DNA from: Lichtheimia corymbifera B2541
Taxonomy: Eukaryota > Mucoromycota > Mucoromycetes > Mucorales > Lichtheimiaceae
NCBI GenBank assembly: GCA_000697475.1
Contig: JNEU01000783.1
Location: forward strand, 1-64,000
DNA: 64,000 bases
Direction: 5' to 3'
Part shown: positions 34,301-46,082 of the stretch, piece after piece
Layout of the letters: each line of letters begins with the position of its first letter
How positions within the stretch are numbered: the stretch's first letter is position 1
The notes under the pieces: generated by a model
Seen by the model: the letters and a program-made list of their open reading frames with translations, nothing else
What the model was told of the DNA's origin: nothing
Database searches by the model: none
Program-made: the position numbers and the translations under genes

Positions 34301-37300
34301 TCCTCAACCGTTTTCCGAATCAGGCAGTATTATCACCTCATCCTCTTCAGCACTCGCCATGGCAGCAGCAGCAGCATCTTCTGTTCATCCACATCACCAT
34401 CCACATAATGCTGGTCAGAGTGTTTTGGGTCAGCAACAACAACAACAGCACCAGGAACAAGATACTGACAATGGTGGAGGAGGGCAACAACAACAACAAC
34501 AACAACATGGCGTGGAACGTGGTGCCTCTTCTTCTAATTTCAATCCTCCTTCCTTTTTTGCCAGCCCACACAACCATCCACCCCCTTTGTCACTCTCCTT
34601 GCGACAATTGTTTCTTGGTGATAATCGGCTCAAGGATGATGTGTGGTCACCTTTATCGTGGATCATGGAATTACGCACGCTCAATCTCTCCTTCAATGAT
34701 TTGACAGAAATGTTGGCAGAAGCTTTCTTTTATAAGCATTTGTACGAGTTGTATCTTTCGGGGAATCACTTGACATCATTACCAGCAGAGGACATGGAGA
34801 AACTCAGCTATCTACGCGTGCTGGCTGTCAATGGAAACAAGCTACAGACCATTCCTGCTGAAATTGGCAAGCTGCGGAAATTATTGACATTGGATGTGGG
34901 AAACAACATGTTGAAATACAACATCTCCAATTGGTTGTATGATTGGAATTGGTAAGTCCACCTATCGTGTCGTCACGTAGGTTGATTGATTGATTACTTG
35001 GTATGTAGGAATTGGAACGTGGGCCTCAAGTATTTAAACTTGTCGGGTAACAAGCGATTGGAAATCAAACGCACGCAACAACCCACCTTGACAGGCAATG
35101 GACCAAGTGGCGCAATGAATCCAGGAAGTGGAGGAGCAACATCAGCAGCAGCAGCGGCAGCAGCAGCAGCAACAGCCAATATGATGGAGAATGCCCCTGA
35201 AAAGGATCTTTCTGATTTCAGTGCATTGACACGATTACGTATGCTTGGATTGATGGATATTACCATGTTGGGTGTTTCAGTCTTGGAAGAATACCATGAT
35301 CGACGTGTGCGTACCTCCCTCTCTGAAGTGAATGCTATGGGATATGGTGTCGCTGATTGGTTGGGATCAACCGATCACCTTGCCACATGGGATTTGGTGA
35401 TGCCTCGTTTCCGCAACAGAGACGATGAATGTATCTTTGGATTATTTGATGGAAGTTCAGCCATGCAACAACAAAAACGAAAAGGCAGCATGATGGGTGG
35501 AACCAGTGCCACAGGTGCTAGCGGTGGATGTCGTCTTACCAAGTTTCTCAATGACAATTTTCATTATTACTTGATGAACGAACTTCGACGCAGCAAGCAA
35601 GATGATACCATTGTAGCTGCTATGCGACGTACATTTTTGGCTCTGGAACGTGGAGCAGCCGTAGCAACAGCCCAACAGCAACAGCAAGATCCACGCAACA
35701 ATCGCGGCGGCATGATGATGGGTGGTGCTGGTGGATATCACGATACGACTTGGGAAGGTGCATCCGCTGTAGTGTGCTATATTGCAGGTTCCAAGTTACA
35801 TGTAGCCAATGTGGGAGACGCTATGGCAGTCATGTCTCGGAGCAATGGCCAAGCCTATGAAGTGACACAAAAGCACATTGCATTGAATCCAAGCGAAGCA
35901 TCACGTATTCGAGCAGCCGGTGGATTTGTATCAAACGATGGATTGTTGAATGGCCAATTGACCGTATCACGCAGCTTTGGTTATCTTCATTTAATTCCTT
36001 CTGTCAATGCCAATCCCTATGTTGCCACCATCGACCTGACAGAAGATGATGAATTTGTGATTATGGCATCGCGTGGTCTTTGGGAACGCATGACCTACCA
36101 GACAGCTGTTGACATTGCACGCACCGAAAAGGATGATCTTATGGCAGCTGCCCAGAAACTCAGAGATTTTGCTATTACATATGGTGCCGAAGAATGTATC
36201 ATGGTCATGGTCATTGGCGTGGGTGGACTATTTGAGACAAAACAACCTCCTCCTCCTCTTATGGCACATCCGTTACGCACGAACATCCATCTCGAAGAAT
36301 TGAGTGGGAAATACAAGCGACGTGGAATCAAGGATGATAATCTTGGTGATTCGGTAAGTAAGGGAATTGTGTATATTGAACGCATGACTAACGTATACAT
36401 ACATATGTAGACATTGGCACGCTTGGAACGTGAAGTGCCACCTCCTGTGAACCATTTGGCTTTGGTGTTTACTGATATCAAAAACTCGACTCAGTTTTGG
36501 GAGACACAGCCTGAGAATATGCGGTCGGCTATCAAGCTTCATGATGCAGTGATGCGACGTGCCTTGCGTAATGTGGGTGGCTACGAGGTGAAAACCGAAG
36601 GCGATGCATTCATGGTATGCTTCCAAAGTATCACGGCAGCTCTCTTGTGGTGTTTTACTGTGCAATTGCAATTACTCGAAGTGGATTGGCCTGGTGGTAT
36701 CCTTGAGTCTGAGGATGGTCGAGAAATTGAAAAGGATGGCATTGTCATTTATCGTGGTTTATCGGTGCGTATGGGTATCCATTGGGGTGCTCCCGTTTAT
36801 GAACGCAATCCCATTACCAATCGTATGGATTACTTTGGTCCTGTGGTCAACAAGGCTTCTCGTGTCAGTGGTGCTGCTGATGGTGGTCAAATCTGCGTAT
36901 CATCCGATGTTGTTGCAGCATTAAGGAATCTGGCTGGTGTATTTTCTGAAGAAAAACAAAAGAATGACGAGGAGGAAGAATCCAATACCAGTGAGGATGA
37001 CGAGGAAGATGAAGAGGATGTCAATGAATTGGGTATTGGAACATCATCCAGCATTGTCAAGCCATACAATTGTTACAATATGAGCACAAAAGAAGTACAT
37101 CAGCTGAAGCGACTTGGATTCCACGTGGTCGAATTGGGTGAACGACGGCTCAAGGGATTGGAAACACCCGAAATTCTCAGTCTTGTGTATCCCAAACAAC
37201 TTGCAGGTCGCATTGAAAAGAACAATCTTATATCTGAACCTACACCTGCTGCTGCTACTACGACCACCAGCACCACAACAACAACAGCAACGACCCCTAG

Positions 37301-37860
37301 TCCTTCGACTGCTACACCAGCACCTGATGTCATGTTACAAGAGCAGGCGTTACCAGATCAGGATCAACCTCGTGATACCACTACATACATTGAGAAAAGA
37401 ACGGTGAATACGACCATTGACCCTGCGTTGGTGTGTGCATTGAGCAACTTGGCCATTCGACTTGAGCGTGTTACTGCTGGCGGCAATTTATGTCAGCAAC
37501 GTGCAGGGAGTGCTATTCAAAGTCAATACACATCAGCAAATACGGATGGTAAAATCGTCACCACGGCAACCACGGGTCTTGGTTACTGGCTTGATCGACA
37601 TATGAAAGAAGGTGCATCGGATGAGGAGCTTATGGTGCTCATGGAAAACTTTGTGGCACGAGTAGAGGTAAGCAGGAGATTACAAGGATGGATGATGACA
37701 TGAGATTTAACGTTTTATTGGATAGAATGCGGCATCGACTCTTTATCTTCAAAAGATGGGCCAATTTGCAGGCGTATTGGAGCAATTGGGACAGATTATC
37801 GAGACAGACCCTGATCATATTTTACGAGCATTGCAAATGTATGCTGATCTTGGCAGTTAA
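31357..37860 (+). CDS. CYR1: Adenylate cyclase, fungal type (Gα-binding, RA, LRR, PP2C-like, cyclase)
   Basis: Makes cAMP from ATP. Eleven exons: 31357-31686, 31737-31773, 31858-32219, 32272-32281, 32349-32446, 32500-32688, 32747-32900, 32959-34951, 35009-36353, 36411-37667 and 37726-37860, about 1,969 aa, all junctions in phase. Order: Gln/Ser/His-rich N-terminus (1-240); Gα-binding motif LDQNFGCMDGIVNP (about 247); Ras-associating domain from FCIRIFRQDGTFGTL (343-440); poly-Gln; leucine-rich repeats (about 475-1080) interrupted by an Ala/Gln/Pro-rich insert (about 850-940); PP2C-like domain (about 1150-1470; CIFGLFDGSS instead of DGHGG, so probably inactive); class III cyclase domain (about 1515 on) with FTDIKNST, KTEGDAFM and NKASRVSG, which carry the two metal-binding Asp, the Lys and the Asn/Arg region. 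The C-terminus matches the usual CAP-binding end in size. No membrane segment. The layout implies control by Ras and Gα. Intron 1 (GTTTAT donor) is the least certain. Confidence 0.93.
33137..33192. repeat. CAG/CAA trinucleotide run encoding poly-Gln in CYR1
   Basis: Mixed CAG and CAA codons encode about 18 Gln, interrupted once by His, between the RA domain and the leucine-rich repeats. Similar runs occur near 31363-31400, 34430-34460 and 34485-34510. Confidence 0.9.
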
Positions 37861-38422
37861 ATGTACATACCCACAACCACTATTATTATCTTTATTCCCA
37901 ATTCAATTACATGTATCTTTTTCAAGTGATGGGTTGTGTGTGTATAGCAGCTGAGGAATGAGGGCAGGTCTGTGTGGGGAATCAATTTCCTTCTTTCGAC
38001 ATCAATCGAACAAAACATGATATCGAGTTGCCAGGGACGCTGAAAGGAAACAGGAGCACACTGAATGAGAAAGGTTAGGAATCCAGTAAACGATTGGTTC
38101 AAGCTTGCAATGGACCAGGATCGTCAACATGCACCAACATCGTTTATTCCCGCTTTTTCGATAACGATTCTTGTTCAACAACCAGGCTGATATGGTGGAT
38201 GTGTTGGATGATGTGAGTCAGCCTACCTCCAGGATACGGTTTTCTTCTCACGTGGAAACAAGGAAACGGTACTTTTTGACATCAACCACAAATCGGTCAA
38301 ATAGGATATCCTCATGATCGTCAAGGAATCTCATACATTGTCAATCCCATCCTCTCCCATACACATCCACTTTATCACTATTCACCCAAATGCTTAGCAA
38401 CATCTCGAAGGCTTTAATTCAC
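37861..38422. other. Convergent intergenic region
   Basis: No gene supported. Lies between the 3' ends of the adenylate cyclase and the secreted cysteine-rich protein gene. Confidence 0.5.
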
Positions 38423-38896
38423 TTATATCAATACACTATCACAATAAAAGTCGTATCGTACTATAAAACCATCATCACCAATTAATACCAGCACATCCAA
38501 ATACACAATCAAACATTTACCTGGTTTCCCGCCAAAAGGCTCTGTTGTCTTTACAAGGAAGCTGCATTGATTTCGAAGGCACCCTGTTTCATCCAGGCCA
38601 TTAAATTTGGAGCAGATACTGGGATCAGGAGGAGAGACGCACGAGCGCTTGTAGATGTTGGTCACAGTTTCTACATTTATAAAATGAGTAATCCAGTTGA
38701 CTTTGTGTTCGCATACAATCCATTTACGTTTGAGATGATCAGAAATAAAAGGTCCAGTAGCTTCCACCTTGTACGTGCATGGCTCACTTCCACACTTGCT
38801 GACAAGCTTGAGAGTCGTGCATTCTTTGTTTTGAGAGCAGCTTACAACGGCACTGAGTAAACCGATGGCAACAAGGATGGGATGGATGATCTTCAT
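38423..38896 (-). CDS. Small secreted cysteine-rich protein with two four-Cys modules
   Basis: Signal peptide MKIIHPILVAIGLLSAVVS. A 60-bp intron is likely (38520-38461, GTAAAT to TTTTATAG). Because it is a multiple of three, both spliced (137 aa) and unspliced (157 aa) forms are open. Splicing leaves ten cysteines and reveals two related modules: C-X8-C-X4-C-X21-C (with ATGPF) and C-X10-C-X4-C-X19-C (with TTEPF). The spliced form ends VRYDFYC...VLI. The unspliced form adds an odd eleventh Cys and a hydrophobic insert, so splicing is favoured. Even cysteine content and secretion suggest disulfide-stabilised extracellular modules. I recognise no family; an effector-like or cell-surface role is only a possibility. 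Confidence 0.75.
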   Translation of the reverse strand: MKIIHPILVAIGLLSAVVSCSQNKECTTLKLVSKCGSEPCTYKVEATGPFISDHLKRKWIVCEHKVNWITHFINVETVTNIYKRSCVSPPDPSICSKFNGLDETGCLRNQCSFLVKTTEPFGGKPGKCLIVYLDVLVLIGDDGFIVRYDFYCDSVLI

Positions 38897-39857
38897 ATCA
38901 GCAATGCTGCGATGATTCTTTGGTGTATGTCCTCTTTATATATGTAGAATGAAGCTCATTGTCCCCATACCCCTTGACCCTACGTATATAAAAAGGTCCT
39001 TTATGTACGCAGCAAGGAACCCTTGCGTACAATGAATGTTATCGATTGGCAACAATGAGACGCATACTATACAGCTTGTTGTCAATACATGTAAACGAGG
39101 AATCCAAATGTGGTCATGGTATCCACACGAGCATAGACATTGACAACATTTCTCTTTACTAATTGAATAATTGGATAACAATGACCAATTAAAATGTGAA
39201 TGTTGTCATTGTTCGCGGTGTCCAAGCAATGGCGGGTTTACTTATTAGGCTCATTAAATTTATATATCGCAGCGACAAAGACGTGGATGTTGTTACTTGC
39301 GGATCAGCTCTCAAGAAAAAGTATAGGCTCACATCCCTAGCGCAACCACATTGAAGATAACGACTCAGCATTGATACCATATCAGAACACGTTGCACATT
39401 GTCATTGAAGGATACCTCCAAAATCCGATCAGTATGCTCATTACCAGCATAATGCACTTTACACACGTCGTTGCTTAGTCATTGATAAACGCACAATGTT
39501 GCCACTTGACAACAGGGAGACCAATCCTTCTATAATCCAACAATTTTTGTGTAACTTGCTGGCTTTATGTCATAATGGATTGTAAGGAAATCATCAACAT
39601 GAGGGTATCCATGGCAACGGCAGACACAAAATAAGCCCCATGATATCTTGGTTATCTAAAATCTTATCGATCATGATGTCCCCCCTGGAATAAAAAGAAG
39701 GTTCAACGTGGGAACGATACGTGGGGTGCACCATGATAGCACGGTCCAACAAAGCAAACAGCACCATTACATCATCGATAACAACCGACTTTACTATTTT
39801 GAGTAGGAGGGATAATATACAAAGGAGGGCAAATAGGTATAACATAACATGATTTCT
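38897..39857. other. Intergenic, no gene supported
   Basis: AT-rich sequence with short frames only. The 83-codon minus-strand frame at 39594-39845 is hydrophobic at one end (LYLFALLCILSLLLKI) but has no other support. Confidence 0.5.
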
Positions 39858-41330
39858 TCAAAGTCGGGATAATAATTCTTGAATCTTGGATGATTGGGCT
39901 CGAAGGGTTTCGTGATGTTCTTTTATCAGCTTTACAGCATGCTTTGCAGAACCCCAGCTGGCTTGATATCCTGACCCATCATGGCCATAATTGTGTGCAA
40001 CCAAGATAGGTTTACCAGAAGGCGAGTCTAATCATGATGACGACCGTGTGAGTGGGATTTTTTTTTGACATGTTTGCACTTTTTTACCTTTGACTTCAGT
40101 CTCCACACGAGGTCCACCATTTCGTTTAGGACGCAGTCCAATGATATCGCCAACCACATCCAATCGTTCAATTCCTTTACCATTGGTTAATTCAGGACAA
40201 TGCTTGCATGCCCGTTCCATAATATCCTTTGCAATAGCAGGATCTGCCTCAGCACTCCTTCAAGACAACGTTAAGCTTATATGCACTACCTCCATCATCT
40301 TACGCTTACGTACCTGTTTCCTTCATCCTTTGTTGTTCCCAGAATCACCGTGCCATCTGCTCGTGGAATTACATAGGTATATTCTTGCTTTGCTAAATAA
40401 ACCATATTTTGTGAACATGCATGTATGTTTCCATATGCTCCACATACTACTTACTTTTCACGGATATGGTTTTTCGGATATGCTTGGCACGTACCACGAC
40501 ATTTTGTCCTCGTACAGGCTTGTTGATATGTGGATCATTGACACCTTGAATTCCAGCAGCATGCATACCAGCACAATTAACGATAATATCCACCGTATTC
40601 TGAGGATCATCCATGGCATCGGTAAGGCTTGTTATTTCAATATGCTTTCGTTTGCCACCCAAGGCAACAAATTGTGATTGTAACCATCTCAAATAGCGTT
40701 CCGGGGTGATAGCCACTGATGCATGGATGCGTGTGAATGATTCAATCAACAAAAAAGAAAAGCGTATATGCATCCACCTACCTGTTGTGAAGGTGTATCC
40801 AATATCAATATCCTTTGGAAGCTCCTTGCGTGAAAGCTTTCTGAACTATATATGCATAAAGTTTTACTTAGCAAAAACCTTCTGAGAGCCAACCCTGATT
40901 GGTCGATACGTTACACCAGGAACCACCTTCTTCCACCATGGATTGCGTTGATCAGCAGTAGGGCCTTTATAATAGTCAAAGGCAGGGATCACCATGATGC
41001 CAGTTTCATCTGCACGGCATTTTGCCAGCTCCCAAAAGATTTTGAACGAATCAGCATCATACCCTGTAAAGCGAAAAATATAAGCTTCATGTCGCACATC
41101 ATCATCATCAAACGAGGAGTACGCCACATACGTTGTAAGCGAGCATCATCATTAGGAGCTAACGTTTTCCACCGTGCACCTGCCCAAGGCGATGTATAGT
41201 CGATACTCATGTCACCAGGAAAGTGCTTTGCAAGGATCGTCACATCATAGCCTTCAATGAGAAGGAGTGTTGCCGTGGTCAAACCAATGACACCAGCACC
41301 AATAACATGTACTTTGGGGACGCGTTTCAT
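39858..41330 (-). CDS. DAO: D-amino-acid oxidase, peroxisomal
   Basis: FAD enzyme that oxidises D-amino acids to 2-oxo acids, ammonia and H2O2. Seven exons: 41330-41132, 41063-40894, 40845-40782, 40715-40455, 40392-40314, 40257-40088 and 40027-39858, total 370 aa, the usual size. The N-terminal HVIGAGVIGLTTA is the FAD-binding GxGxxG motif. Other family landmarks are YTSPWAGARWKTLA, YLRWLQSQF, IIVNCAGMHA, PVRGQNVVVRA, YVIPRADGTVILGTT, DIIGLRPKRNGGPRVE and HNYGHDGSGYQASWG, which includes the family signature near the C-terminus. The protein ends SRL, a type 1 peroxisomal targeting signal, consistent with H2O2 production. Intron 2 (40893-40846) uses a GTTGGC donor; it is required to remove an in-frame stop and restores RFRKLSRKELP. 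Confidence 0.93.
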
Positions 41331-42049
41331 ATTTTAGAAAATAAAGAGGAAAAAAGAAGGAGGAGGATTCTGTTGTGGGAAGGGGAACAGATACGCGCAC
41401 ACACTTTTTATGCAAACAGCTGATTTTTAATGCAGAGCAGCTGTGGGAAGTAACACATGTCCGCAATTTGCCGGTGGGAAAAATTGCTGGATATGAATTG
41501 CCCTGATGCCCATGTTGATAAGGCTTATATAGCACTAGCATGTTTATATGGCATGAATGGGTTTATATGGTATGTGAACATCTTTTATTAATGAAAATGT
41601 AGTATAAAGATTAGCATAGCCAGAATAAAGAAGGTGGGGGTTGCTTACATGGTATGATGGTGTCGGTATCAAATGTCAAGATGATGGACGCTCGGACCGC
41701 AAAATCAATCATGCCATGTTATAAATGTACCCAGCAGTAGATGAAAATGTGTACTTGTTCTATAATATTCTCGATGACAGATAACTTGGGGTATCACCAG
41801 ATGAAAAATCCCGATAGTCACCGGGCTGTGTAAAATCATTCCGAGCTATACTTGTCATGCATGCATCTAAAGCTGTTGCTTGGATACCAGGATAAATCCA
41901 TGTCATTGTTCGGTTGCTTCTTTACCAGGGGTGGCTCTTTATACTAGGTCAAGGGCAACATGTTACAAATAAATCATCCAATGGTAGTGTGTGAGGGTGA
42001 TACCCAAAAATAATCATTCAGGTGATCCATATTAGCTCCCCACCTTCAA
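41331..42049. other. Intergenic; promoter side of the D-amino-acid oxidase gene
   Basis: No gene supported. AT-rich, with the 5' flank of the oxidase gene. Confidence 0.5.
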
Positions 42050-42426
42050 ATGGGATATCAAGAAAAGCTGTGTTTTGTTTGGGCTATTGCAATGCTTGGC
42101 ATTGGTCATCACTACTCCAACCGCGGCTGCTAAGGTAGTATGTGTGGTCAACAACAAGGATGAAGGACGATGTATGATGGGATCAAGGCAATGTAGATAT
42201 ATGCTGCATTAGCTTTGGTAAAATGATGATGTATCCAGGCAACCAATGCAATCCACCGTTTACAGCAGGAGGATGGTTTTTTCTGCATGATTGGCGGGTC
42301 TCAAAATCACGGCGTGGTTCTCCACAAAGTAGCTTGTGTACCTCTTCCTCCGTTGCTTTACTTTCTTTCCCCCATTTCACCAATAGCATGCATTTGAACA
42401 CCCATTGCAAGTTGATGCCGAGTTGA
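42050..42426 (+). pseudogene. Possible small secreted Cys-rich protein, frameshifted near the start
   Basis: One frame reads SCVLFGLLQCLALVITT followed by PTAAAK, signal-peptide-like, then VVCVVNNKDEGRCMMGSRQ. A 46-bp GTAGAT...CCAG intron would join to CNQCNPPFTAGGWFFLHDW, ending with a stop at 42424-42426. No ATG stands in this frame. The ATG at 42050 is one base out of phase, so either a 5' exon exists or a one-base change has broken the gene. Tentative. Confidence 0.25.
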
Positions 42427-42544
42427 TCAACAGACAAAAAGTAGTTGGAAGAGTGAAACAAAACAACAAAAGAGGTGCATCGTTTTATTGGCTTCAATAC
42501 CATTCAGCTACGTCTACCACAAAATACACGAATGCGGACGAGGA

Positions 42545-42552
42545 TATATAAA
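42545..42552 (+). promoter_or_regulatory. TATA-box candidate
   Basis: TATATAAA lies about 65 bp upstream of the ATG of the small gene at 42612. Inferred from sequence and position only. Confidence 0.4.
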
Positions 42553-42611
42553 CATACATTACGACAAGAGTAGACAACTTTGATATACATTAAAAGAGTG
42601 ATTTGAACACT

Positions 42612-43020
42612 ATGTACAGCATCTTGACGTGGATGAGGTGATTGTTTTCGTATTACATGATCGTTGCGACATACAACCAAGGCATCACATAGTGACCCTC
42701 GTCAGCACACGAAGGACTATGGGCTACGTCAAATGGATCATCCTAGAAAGGAAGCAGACGATATACAATGGGAGGACTACGAGAGAAGATGGATACAGGG
42801 AAGTATAGAGCAGGGAGCTTTTAAGGACAAGGAACGCCACTCGTTGCTGTTACCCTGGATTACGTTATCAGGTCAAAGATCAGAGTTTGCCATCGAGTTG
42901 ACACATGGGTTGCACAACAAGGTCTCACGCTATTACGATCCTTTACATACGACAATCCATCAATTGCAATACAAAGCTCGACAGCCTCCATACATCAAGA
43001 AACACCATGGTCATCTTTAA
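42612..43020 (+). CDS. Small hypothetical protein, two exons
   Basis: Exon 1 (42612-42637) encodes MYSILTWM and two bases. A 55-bp GT-AG intron (42638-42692) leads in phase to exon 2 (42693-43020), giving 117 aa. The product is hydrophilic and aromatic-rich, with ADDIQWEDYERRWIQGSIE and YYDPLHTTIHQLQYKARQPP. It has no signal peptide, membrane segment or recognised domain. Support comes from the matching splice phase, the upstream TATA-like box and protein-like composition. Confidence 0.5.
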
Positions 43021-43638
43021 ATCATCATATAGATATACCCTATTGATAAATAAACCTTTGTTGAATCACATCTTCCTGCTGCCTGATCGCCTGATCCACT
43101 TTTAACTGTAGTTCTGTATATGTTTCGAATGTACGATCCAAAAAAAACCACTCCCAATCAAATATAGTTATCGGTTGGCTAATTAGGAATCATGGAAAGA
43201 AAAAAAAAGGAGACAGGATCCTCGCACATACCAAATCAGAATTTTGCCACGCATACTCAACCATGTATGATACCCGATTTGTAACAGAACGCGTCATTGT
43301 TTATCCAAATATGGATATCACAGGGAGAAAGATTCACCGTGGTTTCATTGTCAAGACGTGCACTTTTGCTTGAAAAAGTCATAACATGGTATAAAGAAGA
43401 TCATTTTCAATCATCAAAACCTCATCAAAAAGTGACCAATTATCAGTGCTATCCATTGCAAAGTATGTATCTTACATGGATCATTTTAAAAAAGAAGAAC
43501 GGATGAGTCACCGGTCCTGTCTCCGACCAACTGGGTTAATGCAAAAAGAACGAAGCAAATGTGCTTCTCCGAAAACTATATATATAGCAGGGGATCAGCG
43601 GGCCCCAAGAATAGCTGGCTTATATTTTTTTCTATACC
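43021..43638. other. Intergenic; 5' flank of the MFS transporter
   Basis: No gene supported. A TATATATA stretch near 43579 lies about 60 bp before the transporter ATG and could be its TATA element. Confidence 0.45.
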
Positions 43639-45656
43639 ATGATGGACCCAAAACAACCCGATCATACTATTATTACCACTACTACCACTACTACCACTCC
43701 ACCTAAAGCATTAGAAGCTGGAGAACAAAAGGCTGTCGTGGATAATGCCGAAATGGCTGAGGAAGAGTACACTGTCTTTTCCAAGCCTAGGCGTATGTTC
43801 ATTGCTGTCATTGTCTCTTTTGCTGGATTGCTCTCCCCTTTTTCTTCCACTGTCTATTACCCTGCCCTCACAGAAATCAACAAGGTATGCCCAATAGGGT
43901 GGGTGTACCTTTTTAGAATAGCAATCTAATCCCATAGATCATAATTCATTATAGGAATTTGACGTCTCCACAACATTGGTCAATGTGAGCGTATCTGTTT
44001 ACATGATCTTTCAAGCATTGACTCCCTCGTTTTGGGGATCACTTGCTGATATTTGGGGTCGTCGTCCCGTGTACATTAGTACTGAGATTTTATATGTGGG
44101 GATTTGTGCTGGTCTTGCTAATGCACCCAGTTTCCCCGCACTTTTGGTGCTGCGTATGTTCCAAGCAGCAGGAGCTAGTTCAGCTATTGCATTGGGTACG
44201 ATAATAATAAATCATAATAATAAAATGGGGTGGTGGAAGAGGAAATGGGAAGGGGGGAAATAAGGTTATATAAGTAAAGCAGTATCTAATCATTGCTTCC
44301 TGCTTTTTATAATATGCAGGTGCCGGTGTTTTGGGTGATACCATTGTTCCTGCAGAGTAAGATAATGTCTGTGCGTATGTGTTACTATGATCTAATACCC
44401 GCCGTCTCCCCCTTTTTTTAAATAGACGCGGTGCCTATTTTAGTGCCTTTACATGCTGTCAAATGATGGCGACATCGTTGGGACCCGTGATCGGCGGTGC
44501 AATTGCACAGACCCTTTCTTGGCGGTGAGTGGTGGTCCAAATGCATGAATCACCTTTTTATTAATCAACATGGATAACACATAGGTGGATTTTCTACGTT
44601 CTCATGATCATTGGCGGTGTAGCCCTTGTGCTTGTCTTTTTCTTTTTGCCTGAAACGTTGCGATCACTTGTAGGAAATGGGTCAGGTTATGCCAATCCCA
44701 CACCTACACAATGGTTGCGTAAAAAAGCTCTGCGGCAAAATAATAATGATGATGCTGCTGGTGCTGTAAAAGAACCTAGTCTCTCTCGTTTTCTTAAATT
44801 TCCTCGTGTGTGGCAACCGTTCCTGTACTTGTTGCAGCCGGATGTTGCATTCATGATGATTTCAAATGGATTGGTTGCTGCCATGTTGGCTGTCTACATG
44901 ACAACCACGCCTACTCATTTTGAAGCAATCTATGGTCTTGATGAATTACAAGTTGGTCTGTGCTATTTGCCATTTGGTGGTGGATGCGTGTTGGCATCCT
45001 TTATGCAAGGCCGTATCTTGAACCGGGATTTCCGAGCTGTCGCACGCAAACTTGGTTATACTTCACCTGAAAAACTCAAATCTGGCGATCTACCTGCGGA
45101 TTTCCCTATCTTCAAGGCTCGTTTGAGAACCATTTGGGTGCAGATTCTGTTATTACAAGCTGTCACTGTATGCTATGGATGGGTCTTGTATAAGGAAGTG
45201 CATCTCGCTGCACCACTCATACTTCAGTTTATTGGTAATTATCGATATCAAACATAATATTGCTCGGTTACTAACATCTATCCTCCTATAGCTGGATATG
45301 CCATTACTTGTGGTGTCACTGTATACCAAACGTTAAGCGTTGATCTTTATCCCGGCAAAGGAGCAACCATTGGAGCCACCAACAATATCGTTCGCAGTCT
45401 TTTAGGGTACGTTTTTCCAAGAAAGAAAAGGATGAGAGATAGCTGATGGCTGTTTATGTGTGTTTATTATAGTGCTGCAGGTACCGCCTGTGTTGAGCCT
45501 GGTATTGAAGGCATTGGTATTGGATGGATGTTTACGGTCTTGGGATTGATTCTATTTGTCTCATCTGGATTGGTGCCCATTATGGTTGCTCTTGGTCCCA
45601 AATGGTGGCGTCGTCGGTGTGAAAGGCGAGAAGCAAAGGAGCAACAAAAGAAATAG
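43639..45656 (+). CDS. Major facilitator superfamily transporter, DHA1 (drug:H+ antiporter) type
   Basis: Seven exons (43639-43884, 43955-44195, 44320-44356, 44426-44524, 44585-45234, 45292-45406, 45473-45656), all in phase, total 523 aa. A Thr-rich cytoplasmic N-terminus precedes the first helix (FIAVIVSFAGLLSPFSSTVY). YYPALTEI, the loop motif GSLADIWGRRPVY (MFS motif A) and LGPVIGGAIAQTLSWRWIF (motif C region of drug antiporters) place it in the 12-helix DHA1 group, near the Qdr/Aqr/Dtr families. A basic loop around QWLRKKALRQNNNDD separates the two halves. The C-terminus is Arg/Lys/Glu-rich. Likely plasma-membrane export of drugs, organic acids or polyamines; the substrate is not predictable from sequence. 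Confidence 0.9.
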
Positions 45657-46082
45657 ACATACCAACAACCAACTCGCAAGAACGCACCTACATCTAATTC
45701 AACATCCTTTCATTGATACCATCTTCAACGATGCGTACATCTTAAATGTGCAAAAAGTTCTTATGATTGATCATATACATACATATATAATAAACAAATG
45801 CCAATCAAATAATAAGGTCCATAAGGGGGGTGGGCTTTTGACATGATAGTGAAAGTCACGTGATCATCTTGATGGATGTGTTCAAAATTAAATGTAGATT
45901 TATTCGGTGGTAGGCATGATCTTGTTGAATGGATGATGTTTTTAACAGAGTCAAAATGGGTATATATCTATATATGTTGGAGTGGTGGTGCAGGTCTACA
46001 TGCAAAACGATCTCTTATTCTTTGTGCAGCTGGGATTTCCCGCCTTGTTTTCCTTCTCCTCCTCGAATACACACGTCCGCAT

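Noticed and set aside
34347..34696. Antisense frames rich in Leu, Cys or Ser opposite adenylate cyclase
   Set aside because: They are shadows of the CAA/CAG-rich coding strand of CYR1.
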